A DNA stretch of 64,000 nt from Linum tenue (GCA_946122785.1 CAMGYJ010000006.1:620001-684000), one strand, 5' to 3'. Positions 1 to 12,258 are shown, counted from the stretch's first letter. Numbers and translations are program-made. The notes: generated by a model not told the origin, from the letters alone.

Positions 1-289
1 GTTTATCTAATGTATTGGTAATGCATACCACTCTGCAGTTGTAATAGAAAAGAACAGAAGGAAAAATGGCGAGAACAACAGGGAAGATCTTCAAATTCTT
101 ATGTTTTGACGTTCCTCTTAAGGGCTGTGATTTGCTCTGCTGTCCGTCTTTTCTATGATGAATTTTGATGACAACATTGAACATACCGCTACTCGGTTCT
201 TTTTCTTGAGAACTTGTATGAATACAATGTGCTTGATATTGGACGTTCTTGAAATTAGAACACAAGAAATTTTCGGTTATGGAACACTC

Positions 290-303
290 GAATATCATGT
301 GTT
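290..303. repeat. Target-site duplication, left copy (LINE)
   Basis: The 14-mer gaatatcatgtgtt occurs here and again at 1208-1221, exactly bracketing a stretch that encodes LINE domains and ends in an A-rich tail. This is the signature of target-primed reverse transcription. Confidence 0.85.
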
Positions 304-1143
304 CTCCTAACTCGATGTGGAACCTGGATATCCCTCCAAAGCTTAAGTTCTTCGTTTGGAGGTGTGCTAAGAACCGGCTTGCAACAGAAGAGAAACTCTT
401 TCAAAGGAAGTGCTCTCCTAACTCGACATGTCAAGTGTGCCAATGCCCCCATTGAGTCTCTTTTAAAGGATGTTATCCACGCAAGAGCCATGTCCCATGT
501 TATATTCCTCTGCTGGAATATTTGGAAAGCAAGAAATGAGTGTGTGTTCAAGAATCGGATTCCTTGGCATCCGAATGTGATTATGAGAACATACAAGGAA
601 CTTACTGAATGGACGACCTGTCCGAGGATGCCCCTCCTTTGCTCTCCTTCTCCTCAGCTCAGGGGAGCCCTCTCACTCACTTCTCCACCGCCAAGCAATC
701 ATAATTTTGTGATTCACTGTGATGGGTCGTTTTTAGACGACTCCCAGCCGGCGGCATATGGTGTTGTTGTCATTAACCATCATGGGCAAGTGTGTGACGG
801 GCGAGCTGACACCCTCCTTTGTTCCACCCCGTTCGAAGCCGAAACAAAAGCTCTTTTGGAAGGTCTCAAATTAGCTCAAGAATATGGCACAGAATGTGTT
901 GTCCAGTCTGACTGCCAGACGTTAGTCAATGCTCTTAATCAAGATTCTAGAAGTTGGCCATGGCGAGGAGCAGCATGGATTGGAACCATGGTTTCAATCC
1001 TGAGAGCCAACCCTCAAATCAAGGTCAAGGCGGTTGCGCGTAAATTTAATGTCAGAGCAGATTGGGTTGCGCGATCACTTGCTAGATCTTCTCTCCCAGA
1101 TAACTGGATTAGTGTTCTTGATCTAATTTCTGATTTCCTTTGA
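304..1143 (+). pseudogene. LINE ORF2 C-terminal fragment (zf-RVT + RNase H), frameshifted
   Basis: The first part (to about 455) reads as a zf-RVT region with PPKLKFFVWRC and a CQVC pair. The reading frame then breaks, and the rest (from about 450, ending at 1143) continues one frame away with WNIWKARNECVF and a complete plant-LINE-type RNase H domain. In the latter the acidic residues are visible in HCDGSF, the FEAETKALLEG helix, VQSDCQ and FNVRADWVA. The normal histidine before NVRAD is not evident. The frameshift plus 5' truncation make this a dead fragment. It is related to the RVT_3 (RNase H-like) family that also occurs in domesticated plant genes, but the flanking duplications argue for a simple LINE scrap. 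Confidence 0.8.
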
Positions 1144-1207
1144 AGCCTGTAACCTCTGTTTTCGTATTGATGATGGAATAAAAGTTGAACCTTATTGTCA
1201 AAAAAAA
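304..1207 (+). mobile_element. 5'-truncated LINE (non-LTR retrotransposon) insertion
   Basis: About 0.9 kb containing only the 3' end of a plant LINE: a reverse-transcriptase-type zinc-binding region followed by an RNase H domain, a short 3' UTR with an aataaa signal near 1179, and a short A-rich tail (1201-1207). The 14-bp direct repeats at both ends show it inserted as a truncated copy, with the usual loss of the 5' side during reverse transcription. The endonuclease and reverse transcriptase domains are absent, so the copy cannot move by itself. Confidence 0.85.
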
Positions 1208-1221
1208 GAATATCATGTGTT
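1208..1221. repeat. Target-site duplication, right copy (LINE)
   Basis: Second copy of the 14-bp sequence found at 290-303, immediately after the A-rich tail of the LINE. Confidence 0.85.
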
Positions 1222-4200
1222 TGCATCAAGACCCTTGTCACAATATCTCTGAGAGTGAATCCGAGACAATTACAAAAAAAATGTCATTCAAGTGATTTTG
1301 TATATCTATTCTCATTCAATAGTCGAGTTGGTTTTTGAGATGGGAGTTGTGAAGTGATAAGGTGACCGGGCCAGGCCATTCATGCACTTGTTTTCTGGCT
1401 CTTGGTGAAGTCGACAAGTGAGGTAAGGAAACAGTTGTGAAATGACACTTCTCCTAATGATTCCACGCACATACTTGCACGGGATTCGAGTGGTAAATTA
1501 AAACCATGCATTTAACGGTGTAAATTTTACCTTACATAATCTGGTTGAATTCGGACCGCTATCAATCTTTCCATGTGATTCTTTAATGTCGCATGTCCTT
1601 CTTTGATGATGTAGGTAAGATACAACATCTCTCATTAATGTTTGCAACCTACCTTTAGTCACCAATTCACCATCCCCATTGGTCCCTTATATTACCTTAT
1701 ATGATCTACCCTTGATCCCATTCCAGTTTTGGACCAGCAGTAGCATCTTCCTATGTGTGTAATTATTATGTGCAATTATTATGTGCATAATACGAGGATA
1801 ATGCATCCACCTATTGCTTTCTATTGTCACTTTACACCTAATTGTAGTGTTGTTTTTGCACCTTGCTTCTCACCCCAAAAAAAATGGCTCTATTTGGTCA
1901 AAAAATCATGGTCGGTAACATCATCTTGGCACTTGATCGAGGTAGATTAATAGAAGGAAAGGATAAGACAGAATTAGGGCATTTAGATAGAAGAATGGAA
2001 TAGAGACGCATCGTGATAAATAGAACAGAAAGGCAGAATAAGACACGGGAAGAGATCGACAGAGGGTTTGAGAGAACATACGAGGATTAACATAAATAAA
2101 CACGCTCTGACAATTTCTAGTCAAACGACGACTGGAGTTACATCATATAGACTTCATGTTAAACTCCAATCGGACCTACAAACACAACACAGTACTAAAC
2201 TACCGTTAAACTGCTATTCGTTTCTCGTCAGTTTATGGATCAATGGGTTGGCAATACTAGGAGGTGGACGCCACTTTCATGGTATGGAGTTGACTTGATA
2301 ATTATTTTCAGGATAATTGTTGATCGCAAGGTTGAAACCTATACATCGTGTGAGAATGTTATCTTCTCGTGATGAATTCGACCATTTCTATTATCCAGAA
2401 GAAACCCCCTTTTTTCCTTGCCCGAAGTAACTAACGGGATAAGTATAATTTGCAAAAAAAAAAAAAACATGGAGATAAGGGTGGGTTAAGGTGTGTAATA
2501 AATTCTAGGGTATGGGTTGCAAAGTTTGATCTTGAAAAGCCACAACTTCGGCTAGGGTTTGTCCCCGATGCGCGCGCATTTAAATCACACGATTGAACCA
2601 TCAGCCAACAGTCTCTTGAACATCCTCAAAATGCAGTTGAACTAGTTTGAGAATGTTCAAGGAATTGATGGACGAAGAACAACAACATTTTTTTGTAACG
2701 AGGATCCGAACAGGAGATCGACCTCTCAATTAAATGTTATGATATTCATATTAAGAACCACTTTGATAATTCTAATAATTCGGATTATACTATCTCAATT
2801 ATATCATATCTTTACCGCCGTGCCCATTACTTAATTCCAAACTTCAATCACAAGTTAGCTCGATTATCGATTTGTTAGCTAGTGAAACTCCATTTTTGAT
2901 CCTCAATTATTGATTAATTCACGAACAAGAGAAGTCCACGTACTCATCAAGTCTTCAAAACTAACAAACAAACGCAGAAATTAATTAAGCTCATCGCTTT
3001 CGCAAACGACCTGGTTGGACGAAGACAAGCAGCCTCAATTATTCCTCTCTCGTTTTTCACTCTCGATCTATCGCTTTCACTCTGTCCCTCCCTGCATTTA
3101 CTTTGAGCTTCGCCGCCGGCCCTGGCCCTTCCTCATCAATGCTTAGCTACCAACAAGAAAAAAGAGGCGGCGAGTATTGGGCCGTAACCCGACGACGAGC
3201 ACTGAAACGAATACCTAAAATCGAAAATTTACAAGGGCTATATTAGCTCTGGATTCAGGGGAGGGTTGGGCCGTGGCCTGGGGGCGGCTCCCCAGATCCG
3301 CCGCTGGTCGGGACGGATAGTGCATACCCGTTACCTTCTTCAATGTACTTCGGATTTTGCACGTACCTATATCCCCTAAAGAATCGGGTAGAAACTCAAT
3401 ATCATGCTTATATCCGTTCGGATTTTGGGTATTCACGGTTTATCCATGAGTAATAATTTCTCTTTATAACTTCAACCAACATGTTAAAATGCATACATAT
3501 ACTCACGTTAGATAAGTGGCAAAATACGACAATAATTTACTAGAATGAAGAAAATTAATTTCAAACAACAAAACGTCATGGAAACAATAGTGTCATCACA
3601 ATATTCCACCACACCGTTCTTCGAGTCAGGAGAGCCTGTCCTCTCCGAAGTTTCCTCGCGCTGAGTATGATCCACCCCGAACCCTAATCGACAACTCGAA
3701 CTCGAACGCGAACCAAGGCGATCCCCAAACCCCACACCCTAATCAACAACTCGAACCCAAAGTTTAGGCGACGGGAGTTGTGCAACGGCACAAATTACGT
3801 CCCTAAGATAGGCTTTCAGCAACGAAGTTAAAAGTTTTCGTCGCAAATAATCTGATTTTATCTAACACAAACCACATTGATTTCAAAACTTATCTAGTCT
3901 GGAACACAATCCACCGCTTTCAACAATCTACCACTGCAAATCCACCCATCAAGTTCCACAGCAAATTCACCCTATTCCATCTTTTCATCGACATTTTATT
4001 CTCCACTCGTGAACCGGAAAACTCCACATTCGCAACTCTTCATAAACTTAATTTCATCCAAAAAGAAAGTAATTCTTCATAACCAAACAAAACAGTCGCA
4101 CTGTAAGTAGCATCCAAATTAAGAGTAGCCCCCAGCAATTTCACAACCAACTGGTGGTTGGAACATGCTGTGCTGATTTCATTTTCGGAGGGCCTCAAGA

Positions 4201-5738
4201 GCGGTAGGATTTCAATTTGAACCTGTCTCGTCGGATTTTATTCGATCTAATTTGTACTAGCGTGGTTATTATACTTAGTTCGCAGTAGTGTGAGACGAGC
4301 ACCAGTATTGACCCACCTTCTCTAAATTTATCCAATTTTTTTTTTGTATTTCTCCTATTTTTATTATTGCTCAATCATATTTTCGATCAATGAAACTTTG
4401 AATATGTGCAGGATTTGATCTTTCAACTAATTGGACTCAACTACCCATTCCATTACAATTATTTTCCATTCATGAAGTGTTTTTCTTTTTAAATAATTGG
4501 ACTCGGATTACCTAAACTAATTTTTAGCATTTTTCCCCCTTCAAATAACAAGTGAGAATGAGTCGACCTGCCCCGACTCCTATCCACACAAGTATTATCC
4601 AACCTAATTTACTATTGATATAGGACGAGTATTACCTTACCTGATCCGCTCTTAGTGTATATATATGAATATTAAAATACCCTTCCCGTCTTTTTGGTTT
4701 TGGCATTACTCCGGTTTTCACATGCCCCAAATTTCACTATCTTCTTTACAAAGTGGACATTTGTAACCTTTGTGCTGAGAGATTCTAGAAGCATCATTGA
4801 ATATCACTCCTGCAATCAATATCAAAATCTTCCCAAGATCAATTCACACACCATTATTGGAGACTTTGTCTTTGTAAAGTGTAGCTATCTTTCATAACGT
4901 CAAGTTGTGTTCTTCTGCATAATAGTGTAGTTATTAGCCTTGTAATGGAATATGATAAGGAGTGCTGAAACAATTCTCGCATTCTTCGTGCGGAAAGTGA
5001 TTTTGGTTGAGTACTAACGGGAGAGTGACTAAATGCAACACGTTTCAGTAATTCAAGTGACCGGAGTTGGACGCAGCCACGCAGGCCAATGTGAGAGTGA
5101 CTAAATGTGACATGTTTCAGTAATTCGAGTGACCTAAATTGACGTTAAATTTTTCTAATGACTATGATATACAATACATCAAATTTATCAATTCATTCAT
5201 GTATAATATAATATAACATATGCATAGTATAATACATTAATTTTAAAAAGAAAACCAATTCTTCAAATCTCTCAATCCCATTCATAATAAGCAAGGTTTG
5301 CCAATCCGGTTTAACCTATTGACCCAGTCAAGTAAGTTTTAAGCCGATTTAACCGAATATATGACAAAAAATCATTATATCGTTCATACATTTATAAATT
5401 ATATAATAACCTTACTACGCAATGAATGTGTAAGACCCAGACCCATTTTCTCACTGTATAAGGGTTCAAAACAAGTCGACAACCTTCATAATAAGTAAAG
5501 GTGAGGACATCCTTTTGCGTCATGTTATCCAAAAGAAAAAAAAAATAACTAGCGGTGGATCCATTTCGAATACTGTTGACTCGTGAACCAGAAGTAAACA
5601 CGCACGCATAGGGCCATACATACATCAACAACACTCATAAATACATGGCCAACTGGATACGTAAGAGGTCTATCTTCTTCTTCTTCTTCTTCTTCCCCTG
5701 CTTCCCACTCTTCCTTATCTCCATCGCATCAATTCCTT
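1222..5738. other. Intergenic, no gene recognised
   Basis: AT-rich DNA with only short random ORFs. I see no conserved protein, RNA gene or long repeat apart from the small tandem repeat at 5021-5152. The stretch around 3000-3800 is less AT-rich and contains near-duplicate phrases around accctaatc(a/g)acaactcgaac at 3680 and 3738, whose origin I cannot name. Confidence 0.5.
5021..5152. repeat. 72-bp-period imperfect tandem repeat (about 2 copies)
   Basis: A segment starting gagagtgactaaatg and containing gtttcagtaattc(a/g)agtgacc appears at 5021 and again at 5093. Only two copies are present, and similarity ends soon after the second. It may be a remnant of a transposon end; nothing coding. 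Confidence 0.55.

Positions 5739-5742
<4 letters not shown>

Positions 5743-5782
<40 letters not shown>
5743..5782. repeat. (TC)n microsatellite in HCT-like 1 upstream region
   Basis: About 20 uninterrupted TC units, directly upstream of the likely TATA box and start codon of HCT-like 1. Pyrimidine-rich (Y-patch or CT) tracts are common near plant transcription starts. Confidence 0.9.
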
Positions 5783-5785
<3 letters not shown>

Positions 5786-5790
5786 TTGCA

Positions 5791-5798
5791 TTTATAAG
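5791..5798 (+). promoter_or_regulatory. Probable TATA box of HCT-like 1
   Basis: tttataag lies about 65-70 bp before the ATG at 5862, just after the TC tract. With the usual ~30-bp spacing it would give a short leader of roughly 35-45 nt. This is inference from position and sequence only. Confidence 0.5.
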
Positions 5799-5861
5799 GA
5801 CCTCCACCTCCATACACAACCATACAAACCTTCTTCACCACCAAAGCTTACACCAGAGAAA

Positions 5862-7915
5862 ATGAAGGTTCACACGCTAGAGACCACCATTGTTAAGCCT
5901 GTCCATCATGATCGTCGCCGGTTGTGGCTGTCCAACTTGGACCTCCTGCACGGCAGGATCCACCTGCCCACGGTCTACCTCTTCAGGCCTGCAGGCGACC
6001 ACGACGACGACGTGAGCAGCAGCGTGGCGTCGAAGCAGAAGGGTTACTTCGACACCAAGCTGCTGAAGGAGGCGTTGAGTCGAACCCTCGTCACGTTCTA
6101 CCCCCTGGCGGGGAGGCTGGCGAGGGGAGACGAGGAAGGGGGCAGAGTGGAGGTGGACTGCAATGGGGAAGGCGTGCTGTTCAGGGAAGCCGAGGCGGAT
6201 GCCTCGTTGGACGAGCTCGGCGAGTTCATGCCTGGAGCCGAGCTTCTCAAGCTGGTGCCTAGGGTGGATTACTCACAAGGGATATCTTCTTACCCTTTGG
6301 TGGTTCTTCAGGTAATTCCCCTACTGAAACCAACCCAAAATTAGAAACGGTTTTGATGCAACATTTAGGAAAAGTATCAGATTGTTATGTCACATTAACT
6401 ATGCTTCACCAAACAAACAATCATAGTATGGATTGGATATTATGATTTCCTCTTCCCTCATTAAAGTAAACGTCTCAAACTTACATCTATTAATGGAAAT
6501 TAGTACGTATATTTCAACCTCATAGAGTGAGTAAGCATCTCAACCTTGAATTTCTTACAGAGTGGCTCCAACTTTTACTCTCTTAATAAGTAACTTAAAG
6601 GAGAAGGAAAGATGGCTTTCATAAAAGGAGAAGGAAAAGATGAACATGGTAGATGTACCTTCAAGGATTCCAATGGCCGGAAATGGTGCCATGGGACCAT
6701 CCTTCTGTCTCCTTCATCGTGGTTATGTCCCACATGCTTCACACCACCATTATCAATGCTCTGACCAGGTGCATTATAAGAGAATACAAAACACATTAAC
6801 TCACCTTTTAGAGTAATAATATGGCTCTAGACAGTGACGAGATCAAAGCAGAACTTGTTTTTCTTTGACGAGATCTAATATGTTCCTGTGTGGAATAAGA
6901 CAAACATACCACGATAAAAAATCTTCCTGTACCTGAAAGTTCAGTTGAGCTGGAAGATATCCCACCACATCTTTTGACGTTTTTTCCAATTGTCTTGGTG
7001 TTTTCTAAGGTCACGAGGTTCAAGTGTGGAGGAGTGAGCCTTGGAACCGGTATCCATCACAGCCTGGCCGACGGGGAATCAGCTCTGAGCTTCATCAACA
7101 CATGGTCCAACATGGCTCGGGGTCTTCCCCCAGCCGTTTCACCGTTCCTGGACCGCACTATTCTTCGAGCGAGGAACCCACCTTCCCCGAAATTTCACCA
7201 CTCCGAGTACGACCCAGCCCCAACCCTGATCAACAACCCGAACCAACCGGAAAACCCTTCGAAAAAACCCACTACCATGGCCATCCTCAGGTTCAAACCA
7301 GAAGAGCTCAATGCCCTGAAAGAGCTGGCAAACCCTGGCACGAATGAATCAAAGGTCAGATACAGCACGTACCAGATCCTGACGGCTCACATTTGGCGCT
7401 GCGTGAGCAAGGCACGCGGCCTTGCTGATGATCAGCCGACGAGGCTGCACATGTCGGTCGATGGTAGGTCGAGGTTGAACCCGCCGGTTCCTTCGGGGTA
7501 CTTCGGCAATGTAATTTTCCATGCCACTCCAATTGCCACAGTTGGGGAGCTTGTTAAGGAGCCAATGGTTAGGACCTTGGAGAGGATCAGGCAGGCGATC
7601 AATAGGATGGACGATGAGTACCTGAGATCGGCTATTGATTACTTGGAGGACCCTGATGACCCAGCTAGCGTGATGCAAGTTCCGGGGACTTGTCAATCGC
7701 CGAATTTGAAGATCATTAGTTGGATACGGCTGCCTTTTGAGTATGGTGATTTCGGGTGGGGGAAGCCGTTGTATTGTCGTCCTGCAAATTTGTTCGAAGG
7801 GAAAGGAAACCTTCTCCCCAGGAATGCTGATGGGAGTCTTTCCCTAGCGATTTGCCTCGAGGAGGATGCTATGGTGGCATTTCAGAAGCTGGTTCATGAT
7901 GTTGGTAGTTGTTGA
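5862..7915 (+). CDS. Hydroxycinnamoyltransferase-like BAHD acyltransferase, copy 1
   Basis: Two exons, 5862-6311 and 7010-7915 (phase-0 intron of 698 bp, CAG|GTAATT ... CTAAG|GTCACG), giving 451 residues against about 430-440 for the family. Family knowledge: cytosolic BAHD enzymes of this type move a hydroxycinnamoyl group from CoA to an acceptor; HCT itself uses shikimate or quinate in monolignol synthesis. Visible signatures are the start MKVHTLETTIVKP, LSNLDLLHGRIHLPTVYLF, a catalytic HxxxD at H167-D171 (HHSLADG), the structural DFGWG at 397-401, and the arginine-containing IRLPFE just before it. True HCTs normally show HHAADG, and the region after DFGWG also differs, so the acceptor may not be shikimate. 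The intron position right after codon LQ matches copy 2 (18249-21400). Exons are GC-rich compared with surrounding DNA. The frame is intact. Confidence 0.9.
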
Positions 7916-10223
7916 TGATCATTGTTGTAATTGTTGCCTTATTCTGTCTCTGTACCATCATTTCAAACTAGTAAACCTCTGTTCTATGGTATGGAAGTTT
8001 CAACCTTCTCCATTAGCTGCAGAAAGAGCAACAACACGAAAAAGAATAGAATCCAAAGCAACCATGGATGACAACAAGCGATCTATAATCCAAGGTCCAT
8101 GCACAGTTTACTATCCTAGCAAATTAACAGCATTAGAAAGAGTCGAAGTATTCCATTCAACAAACTCCAACACTATTCTGGAAATAAATCTCATCACACA
8201 CAAATCACAATACTAAGCAGAACAATCCTTAATGAAAAAACTGTTAAAGAACCACAAGGCCCTCAGATACCATAGTACTGTTCAGTAGTATCATGATTGT
8301 GGATTGTGCTAATGGCAATTCATAGAAGTCCTCTCAAACCACCACAAGACATTGGGACAGTGTACATTACTGGGGGAAAAGATCAATGATGATATAGACA
8401 TGGATAGATAGATATATAGATAGCTAGAGAGGCAAAAGCCATGGCTATGGTTGTTTCATCTGGAGAAAGAGATGGAGAGAGAAAGAGAGAGAGAGCTGTG
8501 GTGGTGCAAAAAGACTAGCTATGAACTGAACCATGCAACCACTCTCATCAGTGGGTTACAATTTCCATCACTGGGCGGGCAGACCTAACTAGATATGATT
8601 CTGATAAACAGAAAGTCATTAAACCACAGCCTTCAAACAAGAAAGCAGGAAAACGGGGGAAATCACAATCCACTGCAATTGGGAATGGGCATTTCATAAC
8701 ACAGAAGGCTCAGAAGCTCTTATCTCTATCACCTTGAAACTAGTTCTCACTGGTTCTCCATTACCCATTTCAGCACACATTCAAAGATGATGGCTTTTGT
8801 ATGTTAACAAATCATGAATTCGTTCCATGGCAGCACAAGGCAATAATACTCTACACTCTCAACTTGAACCCAATAAGCAAGAAGCCAAGATCATCCAAAT
8901 GGGGAAAAATTCAAAATCAAACATGCCCTCAGATCCTTCCATCTATGAGAATTCAACAGACGGAAAATGCATTTTTCTCTTACACTTGTACTCCCCCATG
9001 CGTGAAAACCACTGCAGCTACCAGCAATGGTAAAGGGCAGCAGCAGCAGTAGCAGTTAACAACAAGAAGAGGAATCAGAGGTCAATGAATGATGATGATG
9101 ATAATGATAATAATACTAATAACAATGGCAACCATGGCGCATTTGAAGAGAAGAAGAAGAAGAGGATTAGGGAATAGGGGAGCTCAAGAGCAATCATGCA
9201 ATCTCATCATTGGGCAGATTCAGTGAAAATAAACTACGAATCAATGTATCCGATCACTGAAAAACCTTATCTCGCCACCGCGCAGCGGTGAATGAGTGCG
9301 ACGGAGGGGTGGCCACTGGCCGGTGTACGATGCGGTGGCGGAGGAAGTTTCGTCGGCGAACTCTTTGATAAAGGAATTGAAGCAGACAAATAGAAGAAGG
9401 GGAAAACTGAATAGCGATGGGGAAAAAAAATTAAATTAGCTATATTTACGTGGACCAAAACCAACAGACCAATATGGAGTTTTGGACGTTTAGCCCACAT
9501 TGCCCGAAGGGCCCAACCCAATTAAACAGGCCCAAATCGCTTATGGAATTGAAATGACCATCTTATCCTTTTCCTCTTTCTCCGAGTGCGGCACCAACAA
9601 GAGACGGCGGATCACTGAGTCCGCGCAAAACCGCTTACTCGTTTCGCGGGAGATAAACGATGAGCGAATCTAACGACGACGGAAAGATGCCGTGAAAAAT
9701 GCATATTGTCGTAGAACATTTGTGACTTTCTCTCACGTTTTAAATTGAAAATTCTGACTACTACTATTTGGTTAAAGCAAATATATTTAGCAAGCTCCAT
9801 TCTGATATTAAAAAGACATTGAAATATGCATGTCAATAGAAAACAATACTACTCTACCATCGCCCCGTCCAACCAAAAGACAAAATCAAATGAATACAAT
9901 TCTATACAAGACAAATAAAGGAGTTATGACGCATTATCGAAGGAAGTCAACCGACAGTCGTAGATATCACACTAAACTGATCTAAACTTATATATAGAAC
10001 ATACATTCTTTGAAGACGATCTCGAAGCATTCAAATCGTCAACCACAACTAAATTATCTTGAATGTCCCTCCTAGGGGCTCCACATGCAACATTAGTGTG
10101 TGTATGAAGTATGATTTCATATCTCCTACACTTTTTTTTAAGGCATGGAACCAACGGTCTCTCAAATTTTCATGGACTTCTTAATTGAGATTAAGTTATA
10201 TTAAAACAATTAGCTAGTGAAGT
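7916..10223. other. Intergenic, 3' side of HCT-like 1
   Basis: Contains the probable 3' UTR of HCT-like 1, a short gata-type low-complexity stretch (about 8390-8500) and a moderately GC-rich patch (9270-9370). ORFs here are short and show no family motif. No gene supported. Confidence 0.5.
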
Positions 10224-11500
10224 CACCATGAATTATGCATAATTTCCCAACAAAAATATTATTTTACACACCCCACATTATTTTAACATATCGTGCTGCT
10301 AATTTTCTTAAGTTATTTTTTAAATGACTTATATTGTTATTAATTACCCTTGTTTTCTTGTTCATAAATCACGTGACGAAGGGGATCGTTGAATAAGACT
10401 GGGGTTGAAAACATTAAACAACCCAATCCCTGTCATTAACCCACTTGATCGCATACTAACCACCATTATATTTTATTCGTATTGTATTAATCAAATCCAT
10501 CAGCCATAGATTTAACAACAACGTGGTGTAGATTTGTTTCCCTATTAGTTTAATTAATCATTCATGTCGACTAGAATCATCAAAGTTTCTTTCGTAGACA
10601 GATCTTGAAGTTTGTATAAGTTCATCGTCACTCAAATAGAAACTAATTAGATCGATTGCCAGTATTGGGCTGGCATGCACGATTCAATTAGATACATGAC
10701 CTTCGATCATCAAAAGCATCTAGGAACCGTGTCCAAAAGGTACTCACTCCATCCCAATTACTTATGATATCCAGAGAGGACTAAGAACTTACGAATAATA
10801 TAAATTTATATCCATTGTCATTGTGTTTAAGTATCCAATAAATTTGGACATTACTTTACTAGGACTAGAAAACGTCTTTAAGTAGCTTTTTGAACGCTTA
10901 TATCATTATCATATGATCCCAAATTAACGTTTATAACGACTTTCTATCAAACCGATGATAGATAGGTCTACACGTTAGTACTCGCCGCGGGCACCACATC
11001 GATACTCAAGTGTATGAATGCTAACCTAATGGCTCTCTAGTCTCTCTGTTGTATACTAATAAAGCTTGAAATGTAAAAAGGAGATTTAAACGTTTTTCTT
11101 CGAGAAGTTTTGTGTTCGGATTTTATAATTTAAAGTTTTGTGTTCGTACGTAGATTGATATAGAGTATTCATTCAATATATATTGGAAAGGAAGGTAGTG
11201 CAGTCAGCTAGTGTATCATGGGGCTATTGTGAAGGAGGTTCGTTATTTGTGTTTCGCATACCTAGAGTTTGCGGTTCGAGTTATAGATAGAATTATGAAT
11301 TAGGTTATTCGTGTGGTGACTAGGAAGGTCATTATGGAGGAGGTTCGCCAGCTGCATTCAGCGTACTTAATTCTTGGGATTCGTTTTATCGTTTATGAGT
11401 AGAAATAGCAATAGGATAGCTATATGGTGACTAAAAAGACCTGTTTGATTCCAAAGAAAAGTGTTTGCATCTTTGGTCTCAACATTACCAACGATATAAA
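10224..11500. repeat. Diverged ~1.3-kb tandem duplication, unit 1
   Basis: Matches, in the same order, the DNA of unit 2 (11501-11563 plus 16500-17900). Shared landmarks are (t/a)atgcataattt, ggggatcgttgaataagactggg, tcattaacccacttgatcg, a catcgatactcaa stretch, ctctctagtctctct, and ttttataattta followed by a tagtgca stretch. The copies are clearly diverged, with many indels. Non-coding as far as can be seen. This unit lacks the MULE and so shows the unoccupied target site. Confidence 0.8.
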
Positions 11501-11555
11501 TCACTATGAACTATGCATAATTTGCTCAACATAATATTATTGTACCCACCCTACA

Positions 11556-11563
11556 TTATTTTA
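11556..11563. repeat. MULE target-site duplication, left
   Basis: ttatttta here and at 16492-16499. With one more base on the left the pair is 9 bp with one mismatch. An 8-9 bp duplication is usual for Mutator-like elements. The homologous spot in unit 1 (about 10275-10286) carries a single copy, as expected for an empty site. Confidence 0.8.
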
Positions 11564-11609
11564 CTGAATCGCTAAATGTCGCCCTAAGAATTGCTAAACA
11601 TCGCCCTAA
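11564..11609 (+). repeat. MULE left terminal inverted repeat with internal doublet
   Basis: Two direct copies of a 19-bp motif, tcgctaaatgtcgccctaa (11569-11587) and ttgctaaacatcgccctaa (11591-11609), start-to-start 22 bp. Their inverted counterparts close the other end of the element. Possibly a paired transposase-binding site (inference). Confidence 0.8.
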
Positions 11610-11694
11610 CTAAAATATAAAATTACCTACATGCCCTTAAGCAAAAACTCAAAACAAACAAGCCCTTAAGGCAAATTCAAAAATTCATTCTCCC

Positions 11695-11965
11695 TCCCCC
11701 TCCCCCCAACTCCTCACCTCTGCACTCCCTCCCCCTCAACCGCCGGCGACGCCAGCCCGCCGCCGGCCCGCCGCCCCCTGCCACCGCCGGCGACGCCAGC
11801 CCGCCGCCCCCTGCCGCCCCCTGCCGCCGCCCCCGTCGCCTCCCGCCGCCAGCCCGCCGCCCCCGTCGCCGCCCGTCGCCTGCCCCGTCGCCTCCCGTCG
11901 CCTGCCCCGTCGCCTCCCGTCGCCGCCCCGTCGCCTCCCGTCGCCGCCCCGTCGCCTCCAGCCGC
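11695..11965. other. Very C/G-rich, CpG-dense block inside the MULE left end
   Basis: Built of shifting repeats of ccgccgcc, cgtcgcctcc and ccgtcgcc, in strong contrast to the AT-rich host. It gives long spurious Arg/Ala/Gly ORFs on the minus strand. It would fall in the modelled non-coding first exon of the plus-strand MULE gene, ending at a splice-donor-like aag|gtaaga at 11977/11978. No equivalent block exists at the right end. Confidence 0.7.
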
Positions 11966-12002
11966 GTGGAGAAGAAGGTAAGAAAAAAAAAAAAAAATTG
12001 CA

Positions 12003-12258
12003 CGAACCGCGGTCACCGCGCGGTTGAGCCGACGGTCAACCGCGGTCAACGCGCGGTTGGACCTGCGGTCAACCGCGGTCAACGCGCGGTCCGACCAGCG
12101 GCTGACCGCGGTCAAAGGGCGGTTGACCGATGGGTAAACCGCGCTTTGACCGCGGTCAGCCGCTGGTCGGACCGCGCATTGACCGCGGTTGACCGCAGGT
12201 CCAACCGCGCGTTGACCGCGGTTGACCGTCGGTCAAACCGCGCGTTGACCGCGGTTCG
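12003..12258 (+). repeat. Near-perfect 115-bp-arm inverted repeat (GC-rich hairpin) in left MULE intron
   Basis: Arms 12003-12117 and 12144-12258, both exactly 115 bp, pair with about five mismatches around a 26-bp loop. Each arm is itself made of ~33-bp units of the type accgcggtcaacgcgcggt followed by a variable spacer. The structure is flanked by an A-tract (from about 11984) and a T-tract (from about 12261). If transcribed it would fold into a long double-stranded RNA. Confidence 0.85.

Noticed and set aside
7866..8216. 116-codon plus-strand ORF overlapping the end of HCT-like 1
   Set aside because: Begins inside the last HCT exon in another frame and continues into 3' UTR; no motif.
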